Notes: a model not told the origin generated them from the sequence alone. A stretch of 64,000 bases of DNA from Isoptericola sp044389085 (GCF_044389085.1 NZ_JBIRXP010000009.1:1-64000); one strand, 5' to 3'; positions 30,823-40,770 are shown, counted from the stretch's first letter. Numbers and translations are program-made.

Positions 30823-33009
30823 GTGACCGCCACCTCTGAGCCCGCAGTCAGCTCACTCGTCCACCTGCGCGCCGACGGCGTCAGCGTGCTGATCGACCTC
30901 CGTGCGGGCGAGCTGCCCGCCGTCGTGCACTGGGGCGACGACCTCGGCCCACTGACCGCCGAGGACGCGGACGCCGTCGTCGCGGCGGCGGCAGCCCCGC
31001 TGACGAACAGCGGCCCCGACGAACCGGCGCGGCTCGCGCTCGTGCCGGAGCCGCGCACGGGCTGGCTGGGCCGCCCGGGGATCGTGGGCGAACGGGACGG
31101 GGACGCCTGGTCACCGCGCTTCACCACGACGGTCGCGACCCTGTGCGGCGGCACGCTGGCAGCCGGCCTCACGGAGGGCGGCGCGGGGGCGCTGCACGTG
31201 GAGGCCTCCGACCCCGTCGCGGCGCTCACGCTGGTGCTCGACGTCGAGCTCACGGTCGACGGCGTGCTGCGCGCCCGTGCCGCCCTCCGCAACGACGGCG
31301 CCCCGTACCGCCTGCACGAGCTCGCTGTCGTCCTGCCCGTGCCGGCGCGGGCTCGCGAGATCCTCGACCTCACCGGCCGGTGGGGCAAGGAGCGCGTGCC
31401 GCAGCGGCACGACCTCACCGTGGGCGCGCACGTGCGCGAGGGCCGGCGCGGCCGCACGGGTTTCGACGCCGCCACCGTGCTGACCGTCGGCGTGCCGGGC
31501 TTCGGCTTCGGCCATGGCGAGGTGTGGGGCCTGCACGTCGGCTGGTCCGGCAACCACCGGCACTGGGCCGAGCGGCTGCCCACCGGTGACCAGGTCGTGG
31601 GCGGCGGCGAGCTGCTGCTGCCCGGCGAGATCGTGCTCGCGCCCGGCGAGGAGTACGAGACGCCGTGGGTGTACGGCGTGCACGGCCACGGCCTGGACGC
31701 CCAGGCCGGGCGGCTGCACCGGATGCTGCGCCGCCGCACCGCCCACCCGCGCGACCCGCGCCCGGTGACGCTCAACGTCTGGGAGGCCGTGTACTTCGAC
31801 CACGACCTCGGGCGCCTCACCGCGCTGGCCGACACGGCGGCCGGCCTCGGGGTCGAGCGGTACGTGCTCGACGACGGATGGTTCCGGGGGCGCCGGGACG
31901 ACACGCGCGGCCTGGGCGACTGGGTCGTCGACGAGGACGTCTGGCCCGACGGGCTGGACCCGCTCGCGGACCACGTGCACGGCCTGGGCCTGCAGTTCGG
32001 GCTCTGGTTCGAGCCCGAGATGATCAACCTCGACAGCGACCTGGCGCGCGCCCACCCCGAGTGGGTGATGGGCGCGGGCGGCCGCACCCCGGTGCCGTCC
32101 CGGCACCAGCACGTGCTCGACCTGTCCAACCCGGCCGCGGCCGCCCACGTGCTGGAGCGGATGAGCGAGATCATCGGCCGGTACGGCGTCGACTACGTGA
32201 AGTGGGACCACAACCGCGACCTCGTCGACCCGGGCTCCGGCACGGACGGGCGGCCGGTGGTGCACGTCCAGACGCTGGCGGCCTACGGGATCATGGCCGA
32301 GCTGCGTCGGCGCCACCCGGGGCTGGAGATCGAGTCGTGCTCGTCGGGCGGCGGCCGCGTCGACCTGGGCGTCGCCGAGCACACGCAGCGCGTGTGGGTG
32401 TCCGACGTGACCGATCCGCTGGACCGCCAGCAGATGCAGCCGTGGACGGCGCAGCTGCTGCCCCTGGAGTACCTGGGCTCGCACGTCGCCGCGGACGTCA
32501 GCCATCAGACCCGGCGGTCGTCCTCCCTCGCCTTCCGCGCGGCGACCGCGCTGTTCGGCCACTTCGGGATCGAGTGGGACGTCACCCGCGCGACACCCGA
32601 GCAGCTCGCCGACCTGGCGGCCTGGGTCGAGCTGTACAAGGCCGAGCGGGGCGTGCTGCACACCGGCACCCTCGTGCGGCAGGACCCGCCCGGCCCGGAC
32701 TCCCCGCTGGTCTGGGGCGTCGTCTCCCCGGACCGCTCCCGCGCCCTGTTCCAGCTCGCGACGCTCACCCGCCCGGCGTCCGCGCCGCCCGGCCGCTTCA
32801 CCCTCCGCGGCCTGGACCCGGAGCGTCGTTACCGCGTCGCGCCGTTGCCGCTGAGCCGCGAGGCCTACGACGGCTGGTCGGTCCCACCGTGGCTCGCACG
32901 GCCCGACGGCGTCGTGCTGACCGGGCGCGCGCTCGCCGCCGCCGGGCTGCAGGCGCCGGAGGCCCCGCCCCAGACGTCGCTGGTGCTCCTCGTGGAGGCC
33001 GCGGACTGA
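30823..33009 (+). CDS. GH36 alpha-galactosidase
   Basis: 728 residues, start taken at GTG 30823; an ATG at 30783 lies inside the hairpin and lacks a site. Layout is standard GH36: N-terminal beta-sandwich, then the TIM barrel with LNVWEAVYFDHDLGRL, RYVLDDGWFRGRRDD, FGLWFEPEMIN, the nucleophile Asp462 in YVKWDHNRD, IESCSSGGGRVD and the acid/base motif SDVTDPLDRQ (528-535), then a C-terminal strand domain. No signal peptide, so it acts inside on imported galactosides. A terminator follows before the ABC transporter genes. Confidence 0.88.
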   Translation: MTATSEPAVSSLVHLRADGVSVLIDLRAGELPAVVHWGDDLGPLTAEDADAVVAAAAAPLTNSGPDEPARLALVPEPRTGWLGRPGIVGERDGDAWSPRFTTTVATLCGGTLAAGLTEGGAGALHVEASDPVAALTLVLDVELTVDGVLRARAALRNDGAPYRLHELAVVLPVPARAREILDLTGRWGKERVPQRHDLTVGAHVREGRRGRTGFDAATVLTVGVPGFGFGHGEVWGLHVGWSGNHRHWAERLPTGDQVVGGGELLLPGEIVLAPGEEYETPWVYGVHGHGLDAQAGRLHRMLRRRTAHPRDPRPVTLNVWEAVYFDHDLGRLTALADTAAGLGVERYVLDDGWFRGRRDDTRGLGDWVVDEDVWPDGLDPLADHVHGLGLQFGLWFEPEMINLDSDLARAHPEWVMGAGGRTPVPSRHQHVLDLSNPAAAAHVLERMSEIIGRYGVDYVKWDHNRDLVDPGSGTDGRPVVHVQTLAAYGIMAELRRRHPGLEIESCSSGGGRVDLGVAEHTQRVWVSDVTDPLDRQQMQPWTAQLLPLEYLGSHVAADVSHQTRRSSSLAFRAATALFGHFGIEWDVTRATPEQLADLAAWVELYKAERGVLHTGTLVRQDPPGPDSPLVWGVVSPDRSRALFQLATLTRPASAPPGRFTLRGLDPERRYRVAPLPLSREAYDGWSVPPWLARPDGVVLTGRALAAAGLQAPEAPPQTSLVLLVEAAD

Positions 33010-33019
33010 GCATCACCCA

Positions 33020-33050
33020 GGCCCGCTCCCGGTCCGTCCGGGGGCGGGCC
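33020..33050 (+). terminator. Hairpin terminator after the alpha-galactosidase
   Basis: Arms GGCCCGCTCCCGG (33020-33032) and CCGGGGGCGGGCC (33038-33050), 13 bp with one T-G pair and a 5-nt loop, 10 bp past the stop. Confidence 0.7.
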
Positions 33051-33159
33051 TCGTCGTGCGCCCGACGCCGCGCCGATCGCCCTGAGCCTGTTCGTTTCTG
33101 TGTGCTGTGGTGTGTGTAGTTGTGACATTGCGAGCAAGGTTGTTATCGCACCGAGACCA

Positions 33160-33169
33160 CAAGCGTTTG
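33160..33169. promoter_or_regulatory. LacI-type CG-centred half palindrome before the ABC operon
   Basis: CAAGCGTTTG, a near-palindrome around CG of the kind bound by LacI-family proteins, in an AT-richer leader (33060-33255) about 90 bp before the permease start. TTGTGA at 33120-33125 and TGTTAT at 33141-33146 may be the promoter, though the 15-bp spacing is short. Confidence 0.35.
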
Positions 33170-33255
33170 ACCAGATCGGCCCCAATCCGCCAGAGTGTGT
33201 TCCGGACACCAGCTCATCACCCTCGTTGACGAGGTTGACCCACAGGGACGTGGAC

Positions 33256-34182
33256 ATGACGAGTTCACAAACTCACACTCTTGAACACAGAAAGTCACAG
33301 ACGACACCACGCCGGCTCAGCGACGGACAGTTCGCCGTCCTGCTGCTCCTGCCGGGCGTCGCGCTGCTGGCCGGCGTCGTGCTCTACCCGCTCATCGCGG
33401 CTCTGGTCACGGCGTTCTTCGAGCAGAGCCTCGTGCTGCCGGGCCGCGCGTTCGTCGGGGTGCAGAACCTCGTGGACGTGCTCCAGGGCGACTTCCTGCG
33501 CCTGCTGCGCCAGACGCTCGTCTTCACGCTCGGCACCACGATCCTGCCGTTCGTGATCGGCTTCGCCCTCGCGCTGGCCCTCAACACGAGGATCCGCGGC
33601 GCCAAGGTGCTGCGCGGCCTCATGCTCATCCCCTGGCTCGTGCCCGGCGTCGTCGTGTCGTTCCTGTGGATGTGGATCTTCAACGCCAACTACGGCGTGA
33701 TGAACGCGCTGCTCCAGTCGGTGGGCCTGATCGACGACCCGCAGGCGTGGCTCGCGCAGCCCGGCACGGCGATGGGCGCCGTGATCCTGGCGAAGACCTG
33801 GCAGTCGTTCCCCTGGATGATGGTCATGCTCCTGGCCGGCCTCCAGACCGTGCCGGTCGAGCTGCACGAGGCCGCCGAGATGGACGGGGCGGGCACGGTC
33901 CGCCGCTTCTTCGCCATCACGCTGCCGCACCTCAAGGGCATCGTCGGCCTGGTGCTGCTCCTGGAGTTCATCTGGAACTTCCAGCACTTCGACATCATCT
34001 ACGTCCTCACCGGCGGCGGCCCCGCGGGCGCCACCCAGACGTTCGCCACCGCCGTCTACGAGACCGCCTTCCAGGGCTACGACCTCGGCAAGGCCGGTGC
34101 GCTCGGCCTGCTGTGGATGGTGCTGCTCATGGCGCTCGTCGTCGTGTACGTCCGCTTCTCGGAGAAGGGAGAGGAGCGATGA
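33256..34182 (+). CDS. Sugar ABC transporter permease 1 (MalF type)
   Basis: 308 residues, six membrane helices. The CUT1 EAA loop is ELHEAAEMDGAGTVRRFFAITLPHLKG near residue 215. Helices start at LLLLPGVALLAGVVLYPLIA and end in WMVLLMALVVVYVRF. ATG 33256 was chosen over upstream in-frame codons because the family starts near here. It overlaps permease 2 by 4 bp (ATGA). It imports an oligosaccharide together with the binding protein at 35178; no ATPase is encoded nearby, so a shared MsmK-type ATPase is expected. Confidence 0.86.
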   Translation: MTSSQTHTLEHRKSQTTPRRLSDGQFAVLLLLPGVALLAGVVLYPLIAALVTAFFEQSLVLPGRAFVGVQNLVDVLQGDFLRLLRQTLVFTLGTTILPFVIGFALALALNTRIRGAKVLRGLMLIPWLVPGVVVSFLWMWIFNANYGVMNALLQSVGLIDDPQAWLAQPGTAMGAVILAKTWQSFPWMMVMLLAGLQTVPVELHEAAEMDGAGTVRRFFAITLPHLKGIVGLVLLLEFIWNFQHFDIIYVLTGGGPAGATQTFATAVYETAFQGYDLGKAGALGLLWMVLLMALVVVYVRFSEKGEER

Positions 34183-35111
34183 GCGCGACGACGCAGCTCC
34201 CCGCCGCCCCCACCCCGCCGTCGGCAGCGCCCCCGGCCGGGGCGCCCCGGAGCCCGCAGAAGCTCCGGCGTGGCGCGCTGCGGTCCGAGCGCCCCGGGGT
34301 GCGGTTCGCCGCCTGGGCCACCGTGATCGTGTGCGGCGGCTTCGGCCTGCTGCCCGTGTACTGGCTGCTGGCCACGTCCCTCACGCCGCGCGACCAGGTG
34401 TTCGCCTACCCGCCGAAGTTCTTCCCGTCGGCGCCCACGCTGGACGCGTTCGTGGCGCTCGCCTCCAACGAGCAGCTCTTCGGCTACCTGCGCAACAGCG
34501 TCATCGTCTCGGTGATCACCGCCGTGCTGTCGGTGCTCGTGTCCGCGTACATGGGGTACTCGTTCTCCAAGTTCCGCTACCGCGGCCGGCGCTCGCTGAT
34601 GTACCTGGTGCTCGCGTCGCAGATGTTCCCGCAGGCCCTCCTGCTGGTGACGCTCTACACCGTGTTCAGCGCGTACAACCTGCTCAACACGTACACCGCG
34701 CTGGTGCTGAGCTTCACCACGTTCACGCTGCCGCTGTGCGTCTGGATGCTCAAGGGCTTCTTCGACACCATCCCCGACGAGCTCATCGAGGCGGCCCGGG
34801 TAGACGGCGCCTCCCGGCTGCGGATCATCCACTCGATCGTGCTGCCGCTGGCCGCGCCGGGCCTCATCGCCGCCGGGCTGTTCGCCTTCGTGCGCGGCTG
34901 GAACGACTTCGTCTTCGCGCTGACGCTCGCCGGACCGGAGAAGCAGACCCTGCCGCCCGGCCTGGTGAACACGTTCATCGGCGAGGCCTCGACGGCGTGG
35001 CCGGAGCTCATGGCCGCCTCGCTCGTCGTCTCGCTCCCGGTCGCGATCGCCTTCATCGCGCTGCAGAAGTACCTGGTCGGCGGGCTCACCGCCGGCGCCG
35101 TCAAGGGCTGA
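34179..35111 (+). CDS. Sugar ABC transporter permease 2 (MalG type)
   Basis: 310 residues with an Ala/Pro-rich 30-residue N-terminal extension, then six helices. The EAA loop is ELIEAARVDGASRLRIIHSIVLPLAAPG. Start overlaps permease 1. The C-terminus LQKYLVGGLTAGAVKG is characteristic of MalG-type permeases of CUT1 systems. Coupled genes and order (permease, permease, binding protein) indicate one transporter. Confidence 0.86.
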   Translation: MSATTQLPAAPTPPSAAPPAGAPRSPQKLRRGALRSERPGVRFAAWATVIVCGGFGLLPVYWLLATSLTPRDQVFAYPPKFFPSAPTLDAFVALASNEQLFGYLRNSVIVSVITAVLSVLVSAYMGYSFSKFRYRGRRSLMYLVLASQMFPQALLLVTLYTVFSAYNLLNTYTALVLSFTTFTLPLCVWMLKGFFDTIPDELIEAARVDGASRLRIIHSIVLPLAAPGLIAAGLFAFVRGWNDFVFALTLAGPEKQTLPPGLVNTFIGEASTAWPELMAASLVVSLPVAIAFIALQKYLVGGLTAGAVKG

Positions 35112-35177
35112 CCCGGCCCCGACACCCCAGTCCTCGTCCTTTCCCACCCCGAACGACCCTCGATGCGGAGGATCCCC

Positions 35178-36494
35178 ATGTCTCTCACCCTTCCCCAGAG
35201 CGCCATGTCGCGACGTCGCGTGCTCCAGCTGCTCGGCATCGGCGCCGGCACCGCCGCCCTCGCCGCCTGCGCGCCGTCCGCGCCGTCGTCCACGGGCGCC
35301 GCCGCGTCGGCCGCGGCGGGCGGCGCCAAGACGGACTTCGCGTTCTCGTCGTGGTCGTTCACCGAGGAGGCGGCGGCGCCCGCGCTCGAGGCGATCGTCA
35401 AGGCGTACCAGGACCAGGCCGGCGTCACCGTCAAGGACGTCTCGTTCCCCTACAACGAGTACATCAACCAGCTGACGCTGCAGGTGAAGGGCGGCCAGTT
35501 CACCGGCGCCGCGCACGTCGACGTGGCGTGGCTCGGCTCGCTCGCGGCCATGGGCAAGCTGCAGGACCTGTCCGCGCTCACCGAGGGCCGCGGCTACACG
35601 GACGCGGCGCTGTCGGCAGCCCAGTTCGACGGCGTGCAGTACGGCCTGCCGTGGACCATCGGCGCCATCGGGCTCGTCGCGAACTCCGAGATCCTGACGA
35701 AGGCGGGCATCGACCCCGACGCCTTCCCGGCCACGGTCGACGAGTTCGAGAAGGCCCTCAAGGACCTCAAGGGTCTTGGCGGCGGCCTGATCCCCTACGC
35801 CGCGTCCACGAAGGCCGCGCAGCTCAAGGACGCCCTCATCTGGATGGAGACGTTCGGCAGCCCGCTCGTCGACGGCGACACGGTCACCATCGGCGACGAC
35901 GCGTCGGTCGAGGCCGTGACCTGGTACAAGTCGCTGTACGACCAGAAGCTCATCGCCGCCGACGTCGACCGCTTCGACGCCCGCTCCCTGTTCGCGCAGG
36001 GCCGCGCCGCGATCTACGACGACGCCCCCGTCGGCCGCAACGCCGTCCAGGAGGAGTCGCCCGACAAGGACCTCGGCAGCAAGCTGACGCCGCTGTCCCG
36101 CCCGGTGCTGAAGGCCGGCGAGACCCCGCGCGCGCTGGTGTGGGGCGGTGCGATCGCCGTCGTCGACGGCGAGGGTGCCGCGACGGCCGCCGACTTCGCC
36201 CAGTTCGCGACGTCGGACCTCGACACCGTGCTGGCCGACTACGAGGTGCGCGGCCTGCCCCCCGTCACCACGGAGGCGCAGCAGTCCGACGTCGTGGCCG
36301 CCGACACGTTCGGGACCCAGTTCAACGACCGCATCACCGCGACGTCGACGAGCAACCCGTTCTGGAAGTTCACCGCCTACTCGCAGATCGAGACGGTCAT
36401 CGCCGAGCAGGTCCAGGCCGTGCTCGTCGGCAAGACCGACGCGAAGACCGCCATGCAGAAGGCCGGCGAGGCCGCGCAGAAGCTGGTCGGCTGA
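35178..36494 (+). CDS. Sugar ABC transporter substrate-binding lipoprotein
   Basis: 438 residues; start at ATG 35178 because GCGGAGGA lies 5-6 bp upstream (an ATG at 35163 is also in frame). Twin-arginine-like signal SRRRVLQLLGIGAG with lipobox LAAC (Cys31), then a Ser/Ala-rich spacer and the family 1 extracellular binding fold (FNDRITATSTSNPFW near the end, VDVAWLGSLAAMGKLQDLS in the middle). It delivers the sugar to the two permeases just upstream. The sugar is not evident from the sequence. Confidence 0.86.
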   Translation: MSLTLPQSAMSRRRVLQLLGIGAGTAALAACAPSAPSSTGAAASAAAGGAKTDFAFSSWSFTEEAAAPALEAIVKAYQDQAGVTVKDVSFPYNEYINQLTLQVKGGQFTGAAHVDVAWLGSLAAMGKLQDLSALTEGRGYTDAALSAAQFDGVQYGLPWTIGAIGLVANSEILTKAGIDPDAFPATVDEFEKALKDLKGLGGGLIPYAASTKAAQLKDALIWMETFGSPLVDGDTVTIGDDASVEAVTWYKSLYDQKLIAADVDRFDARSLFAQGRAAIYDDAPVGRNAVQEESPDKDLGSKLTPLSRPVLKAGETPRALVWGGAIAVVDGEGAATAADFAQFATSDLDTVLADYEVRGLPPVTTEAQQSDVVAADTFGTQFNDRITATSTSNPFWKFTAYSQIETVIAEQVQAVLVGKTDAKTAMQKAGEAAQKLVG

Positions 36495-36543
36495 CCCGCC
36501 CGTGCCCACCCCCGGAGTCCGCCCCACGGTTCAAGGAGGAACC

Positions 36544-38391
36544 ATGCGACGACGTCCCACCCCGCTCACCCTCACGATCGCCGTCACGACGGCAGCCGTG
36601 GTCGGCACCGCCGCCCTGCCTGCGGTCGCGGCGGCCCCGGCCGCGCACCCGAAGCACTCCGCCCAGGTGGAGGACCTGCCGTTCACCGTCGACTCGTCCA
36701 ACCAGGCGGGCTGGTGGAAGCCGATCGACGTCGTCGACGGCACCACCTACGTCGCGTACAACGCGCCCGGCCCGACGGCGGCGACGCACCAGGTCCACGT
36801 GGCCGCGCGCGGCGCCGACGGCGCGTGGACCGACGGCTGCCTGCGGGCGGGGGACGGCGCGTGCGCGACGTTCGCCGACGACAACGGCCACAACCAGCCG
36901 TCGATCGTCGTGGACGGCGACGGGAACGTGCACGCCTTCGTGTCGATGCACCACGAGCAGTGGAACTACTTCCGCACCACGACACCGGGAGACGTCACGT
37001 CCCTGGTCGACGTCTCGGCCGAGATGCCCGACCAGGACCTGGCGATCACCTACCCGGTGACGGCGCGCGGCGCCGACGGCGACGTGTACGTCATGGCGCG
37101 GGCCGGCGCGGACCAGCGGCAGGCCCGCACGGGCAACCTGTACCGCTTCGACATCGCCGCGGACAGCTGGTCGCGGGTCGCCGTCGTCGCGGACGCGAAG
37201 GGGCACGCGTTCTACCCGGACGACCTCGAGGTGGGCACGGACGGGCGCGTGCACGTGCTGTGGGAGTGGGGCCCGTGGCCCGCCGACCCGTCGCGGCACC
37301 TCGGCTCGTACGCCGTGTACGACCCGGAGGACGGCTCGTTCCGCGACGTCGCCGGGAACGCGCTGGCGACGCCGATCACGCCCAGCACGCCGGGCGCGGT
37401 CGTCTACCAGCCGTACGTCGAGGGCGAGGACATCGGCTCGTACTGGCCGGCCCTGCAGACCGCCAAGCTGTCCGTGCACGGCGACACCCTCGACGGCATC
37501 GCCTACCGGTTCCGCACCGAGGGCGCCACCGCGTTCGACGGCTACGACGTCCGCTTCGCCCGCTGGGACGGCGGCGCCTGGCAGCGCGAGACGGTGCTGG
37601 ACCTCGACGGCCTCGGCCCGGGCGTGGAGACCTCCGCGGCCATCGAGACCACGTCCGCCGGCCCGACCACCCGCGTGTACGCGGTCGTGGAGACGACGTC
37701 GTGCGTCACCGGCCAGCAGAGCGCCGTCCTCCGCGCCGAGCAGGTGCGCGGCGAGAGCACGTGGCGGTTCGGCACCCTGGGCGACGCCCGGCCGGGCGCG
37801 CAGCGGCTCTCCGCCGTGACGACGCCCACCGGGACGGACCAGCTCTACGTGACCGTGCCGAGCGCCGGGGACCTCTTCCACGCGACGGTGCCGCGCACCG
37901 GCGGCACGGCGGAGGGCACCACGGCGGCCGCCGTCGTGGCCGGGCTGCGGGGCGAGAGCACCGACGTCAACGTCGCGCGCGGCGCGGACGTCACCGTGTC
38001 GTCCACGCTGCGCGCCGACACCGGCGGGGAGCTGGCGGTCGACGGGTCGTGCGTCGACGCGAGCCGCTGGATCTCCGCGGCCGACGACGCCCAGCCCGTG
38101 CTGACCGCCGACTGGGGCAGCACCGAGGCCGTGGACACCGTCCGCGTCCGCAGCGGCTACAGCAAGGCGACGGGCACGGCCGACGTGCTGCGGTCGTTCT
38201 CGGTGGAGCTGCACACGGCCGACGGCTGGGTGCCGGCCGGCCAGGTCACGAACAACACCTCGGGCACGGTCACCCTGCCCGTGCCCACCACGCAGGCGGA
38301 CCAGGTGCGCCTGCTGATCACCGACCCGTCGAACTCGGCGACCGACGTCGCCCGCGTCTACGAGGTCGAGGTGCTCGCCGCCGACGGCTGA
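36544..38391 (+). CDS. Secreted BNR-type beta-propeller protein with C-terminal F5/8-like domain
   Basis: 615 residues with a signal peptide (cleavage near AVAAAP, about residue 31). The main part reads as a seven-bladed propeller of the BNR_4 group (WWKPIDVVDGTTYVAYN, then NGHNQPSIVVDGDGNVHAF and VSMHHEQWNYFRT), features shared with sugar lyases of CAZy families such as PL24/PL25 (the family number is a guess). Residues about 480-615 resemble a discoidin/F5-8C galactose-binding domain (NVARGADVTVSSTL, ELHTADGWVPAGQV). It would attack an external polysaccharide whose fragments the transporter takes up. It follows the binding protein by 49 bp. Confidence 0.68.
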   Translation: MRRRPTPLTLTIAVTTAAVVGTAALPAVAAAPAAHPKHSAQVEDLPFTVDSSNQAGWWKPIDVVDGTTYVAYNAPGPTAATHQVHVAARGADGAWTDGCLRAGDGACATFADDNGHNQPSIVVDGDGNVHAFVSMHHEQWNYFRTTTPGDVTSLVDVSAEMPDQDLAITYPVTARGADGDVYVMARAGADQRQARTGNLYRFDIAADSWSRVAVVADAKGHAFYPDDLEVGTDGRVHVLWEWGPWPADPSRHLGSYAVYDPEDGSFRDVAGNALATPITPSTPGAVVYQPYVEGEDIGSYWPALQTAKLSVHGDTLDGIAYRFRTEGATAFDGYDVRFARWDGGAWQRETVLDLDGLGPGVETSAAIETTSAGPTTRVYAVVETTSCVTGQQSAVLRAEQVRGESTWRFGTLGDARPGAQRLSAVTTPTGTDQLYVTVPSAGDLFHATVPRTGGTAEGTTAAAVVAGLRGESTDVNVARGADVTVSSTLRADTGGELAVDGSCVDASRWISAADDAQPVLTADWGSTEAVDTVRVRSGYSKATGTADVLRSFSVELHTADGWVPAGQVTNNTSGTVTLPVPTTQADQVRLLITDPSNSATDVARVYEVEVLAADG

Positions 38392-38411
38392 CGTCGCGAC
38401 GGCGCCGCACA

Positions 38412-38447
38412 CCCGCACCACCCGCACCACCCGCACCACCCGCACCA
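38412..38447. repeat. Four copies of CCCGCACCA between BNR and FAD genes
   Basis: A perfect tandem run of the 9-mer CCCGCACCA at 38412, 38421, 38430 and 38439, in the 96-bp gap after the BNR gene. Strand slippage could change its length; a regulatory or translational role is not shown. Confidence 0.8.
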
Positions 38448-38487
38448 CGAGAACCATCTGAACCACCGGATCGAGGACTGAGAGATC

Positions 38488-40770
38488 ATGCGCACGCAGA
38501 CCGTCGAGGCGGACGTCGTCGTCGTCGGAGGGGGGCTCGCCGGCGTCAGCGCGGCGGTCGCCGCCGCGCGGCTGGGCCGCCAGGTGGTGCTGGTGAACAA
38601 CCGGCCCGTGCTGGGCGGCAACTCCTCCTCCGAGGTGCGGGTGTGGGTGTGCGGCGCCACCGCGCACGGCAACCAGCGCTGGGCCCGGGAGACCGGGATC
38701 GTCGGCGAGATGTACGTGGAGAACCAATACCGCAACCCCGAGGGGAACCCGGTCTACTGGGACGACGTCGTGCTGGACACCGTGCGCCGCGAGGAGAACC
38801 TGCGGCTGTTCCTCAACACGGACGTCCGCGAGGTGGTGGCGACGGGCCCCGACGACGCGCGCCGCATCGAGTCCGTCACGGGCTGGACGATGGGCTCGGA
38901 GATCCTCACGACGTTCGTCGCGCCCGTCTTCCTCGACTGCACCGGCGACGGGCTCGTCGGGCACCTGGCCGGCGCGCGGTACCGGCTCGGCAAGGAGTCG
39001 CAGGCCGAGTTCGGGGAGGAGTGGGCGCCGCCGGAGCCGGTGCGCGAGTTCCTCGGCTCCACCCTGCTCTTCTACACCAAGGACCTCGGCCACCCCGTGA
39101 AGTACGTGGCGCCGGAGTCCGCCATCGACATCACCACCACGCCCATCCCCATGAACCGCGTCATCCGCAGCGGCGACTCCGGCGCGCACTACTGGTGGAT
39201 CGAGTGGGGCGGCGAGCTCGACATCGTCGACGACAACGAGCGCATCCGCGACGAGCTGCGCGGCGTCATCCTCGGCATCTGGGACTACATCAAGAACTCC
39301 GGCAAGTTCGACGCCGAGAACCTCACGCTCGAGTGGATCGGCAACGTGCCCGGCAAGCGCGAGTACCGCCGCCTCATCGGCGACTACACGCTGCACCAGG
39401 GCGACGTGGTCGACCAGACGGTGTTCGACGACGGCGTCGCGTTCGGGGGCTGGTCCATCGACCTGCACCCCGCCCAGGGCATGTACGCCGAGGGGGCGGG
39501 CGCGCTGCAGCGCTTCTCCGACGGCGTCTTCGAGATCCCGTACCGCTCGCTGTACTCGGTCAACGTCGACAACCTGCTGTTCGCCGGGCGCGACGTCTCC
39601 GCCACCCACATCGCGTTCGGCGCGGCCCGGGTCATGGCCACGTGCGGCGCGATGGGCCAGGCGGCGGGCACGGCCGCGGCCCTGTGCGTGGAGCACGGCA
39701 CCACCCCGCGCGGCATCTACACCGACCACCTCGACGAGCTGCGGCAGACGCTGCTGCGCTGGGACGCGCCCGCGGTCGGCATCGCGAACACCGACCCGCA
39801 CGACCTCGCGCGCCGCGCCGCCGTCACCGCCTCCAGCACGACGACGCGGATCGCCGCGCCCCTCGTGGAGCAGCTGGACGGCGACCCGTACGACGCGTAC
39901 GACGTCTACGACCTCGACGTCGACCTCGGCATCGTGCTGCCCGTGGACCCGCGCCTCGACACGGTCGAGCTGCTCGTCTCCGCGCGCCGCGACTCCACGC
40001 TGTCCGTCGAGGTGTTCTCCACCGGCAAGCCGCAGAACGTCGTCCCCGCGCACCTGGAGACCAAGACCGACGTCGTCGTGCCCGCCGGCGACGAGCGCTG
40101 GGTCACCGCGCACGTGCCGTTCGCGCCCGACGTGCCGCAGAACGCCGTCGTCGTGCTGCGCGCCAACCCGGACGTGGCCGTGCGGCTCACGTCCCCGCTG
40201 CCGGCGGGGGTGCTCACGCTGGTGCACCGCGTCGACAACGACGACCAGAACGTGCAGATCAGCTCCGAGGAGCTGCTGGTGCAGTGGCCCACCAAGCCGC
40301 TGCGCGGGCGGTCCGTCGTCTTCCGCGCCGGCCCGGACACCCACGCGCTCGCGCCCGAGCGCGCCACGAGCGGGTACCACCGCAACCACGGCGGGCCGCA
40401 CCTGTGGGCGTCGTCCCCGATGGTGACCGGGCGCGACGAGTGGCTGCGCCTCGACTGGGACGAGCCGGTGACCGGCCGCGAGGTGCGGGTCGTGTTCGAC
40501 GACGACCTCGACGTCGAGCTCAACACCCTGCACCACCACCGCACGCCCGACGAGATCATGCCGACCCTGGTCAAGGACTACCGGGTGGAGGTGCTGCCCG
40601 CGGACGGGGGCGCGTGGGTGACCGTCGCCGACGAGACCGACAACCGGTGGCGGCTGCGCACCCACCCCCTGCCCGCCGACGTGGGTCCCCTGCGGGCGGC
40701 GCGGCTGGTCGTGCGGTCCACCAACGGCGCAGCGCAGGCCCGCGTGGTCGCGCTGCGGGTGCAGGAGTGA
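38488..40770 (+). CDS. FAD-dependent oxidoreductase (FAD_oxidored type) with C-terminal beta-domain
   Basis: 760 residues, no signal peptide. FAD motif VVVVGGGLAGVSAAVAAARLG at the start, NRPVLGGNSSSEVRVW next, then the FLDCTGDGLVGHLAGARYRLG and LLFAGRDVSATHIAFGAARVMATC segments that define this family, often found beside glycan-degrading genes and sometimes labelled xanthan lyase-like. Residues about 600-760 form a beta-rich, F5/8-like tail (YHRNHGGPHLWASSP and DEWLRLDWDEPV). The reaction is unknown; a redox step on a sugar fragment is suggested by the neighbours. Its stop overlaps the LacI-like gene. Confidence 0.72.
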   Translation: MRTQTVEADVVVVGGGLAGVSAAVAAARLGRQVVLVNNRPVLGGNSSSEVRVWVCGATAHGNQRWARETGIVGEMYVENQYRNPEGNPVYWDDVVLDTVRREENLRLFLNTDVREVVATGPDDARRIESVTGWTMGSEILTTFVAPVFLDCTGDGLVGHLAGARYRLGKESQAEFGEEWAPPEPVREFLGSTLLFYTKDLGHPVKYVAPESAIDITTTPIPMNRVIRSGDSGAHYWWIEWGGELDIVDDNERIRDELRGVILGIWDYIKNSGKFDAENLTLEWIGNVPGKREYRRLIGDYTLHQGDVVDQTVFDDGVAFGGWSIDLHPAQGMYAEGAGALQRFSDGVFEIPYRSLYSVNVDNLLFAGRDVSATHIAFGAARVMATCGAMGQAAGTAAALCVEHGTTPRGIYTDHLDELRQTLLRWDAPAVGIANTDPHDLARRAAVTASSTTTRIAAPLVEQLDGDPYDAYDVYDLDVDLGIVLPVDPRLDTVELLVSARRDSTLSVEVFSTGKPQNVVPAHLETKTDVVVPAGDERWVTAHVPFAPDVPQNAVVVLRANPDVAVRLTSPLPAGVLTLVHRVDNDDQNVQISSEELLVQWPTKPLRGRSVVFRAGPDTHALAPERATSGYHRNHGGPHLWASSPMVTGRDEWLRLDWDEPVTGREVRVVFDDDLDVELNTLHHHRTPDEIMPTLVKDYRVEVLPADGGAWVTVADETDNRWRLRTHPLPADVGPLRAARLVVRSTNGAAQARVVALRVQE

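Noticed and set aside
36397..40665. A very long minus-strand open frame (1,422 codons)
   Set aside because: It runs over the plus-strand BNR and FAD genes, has only His/Gly/Val-rich low-complexity text and no family marks. High GC keeps the antisense frame open. The plus-strand genes have clear motifs.
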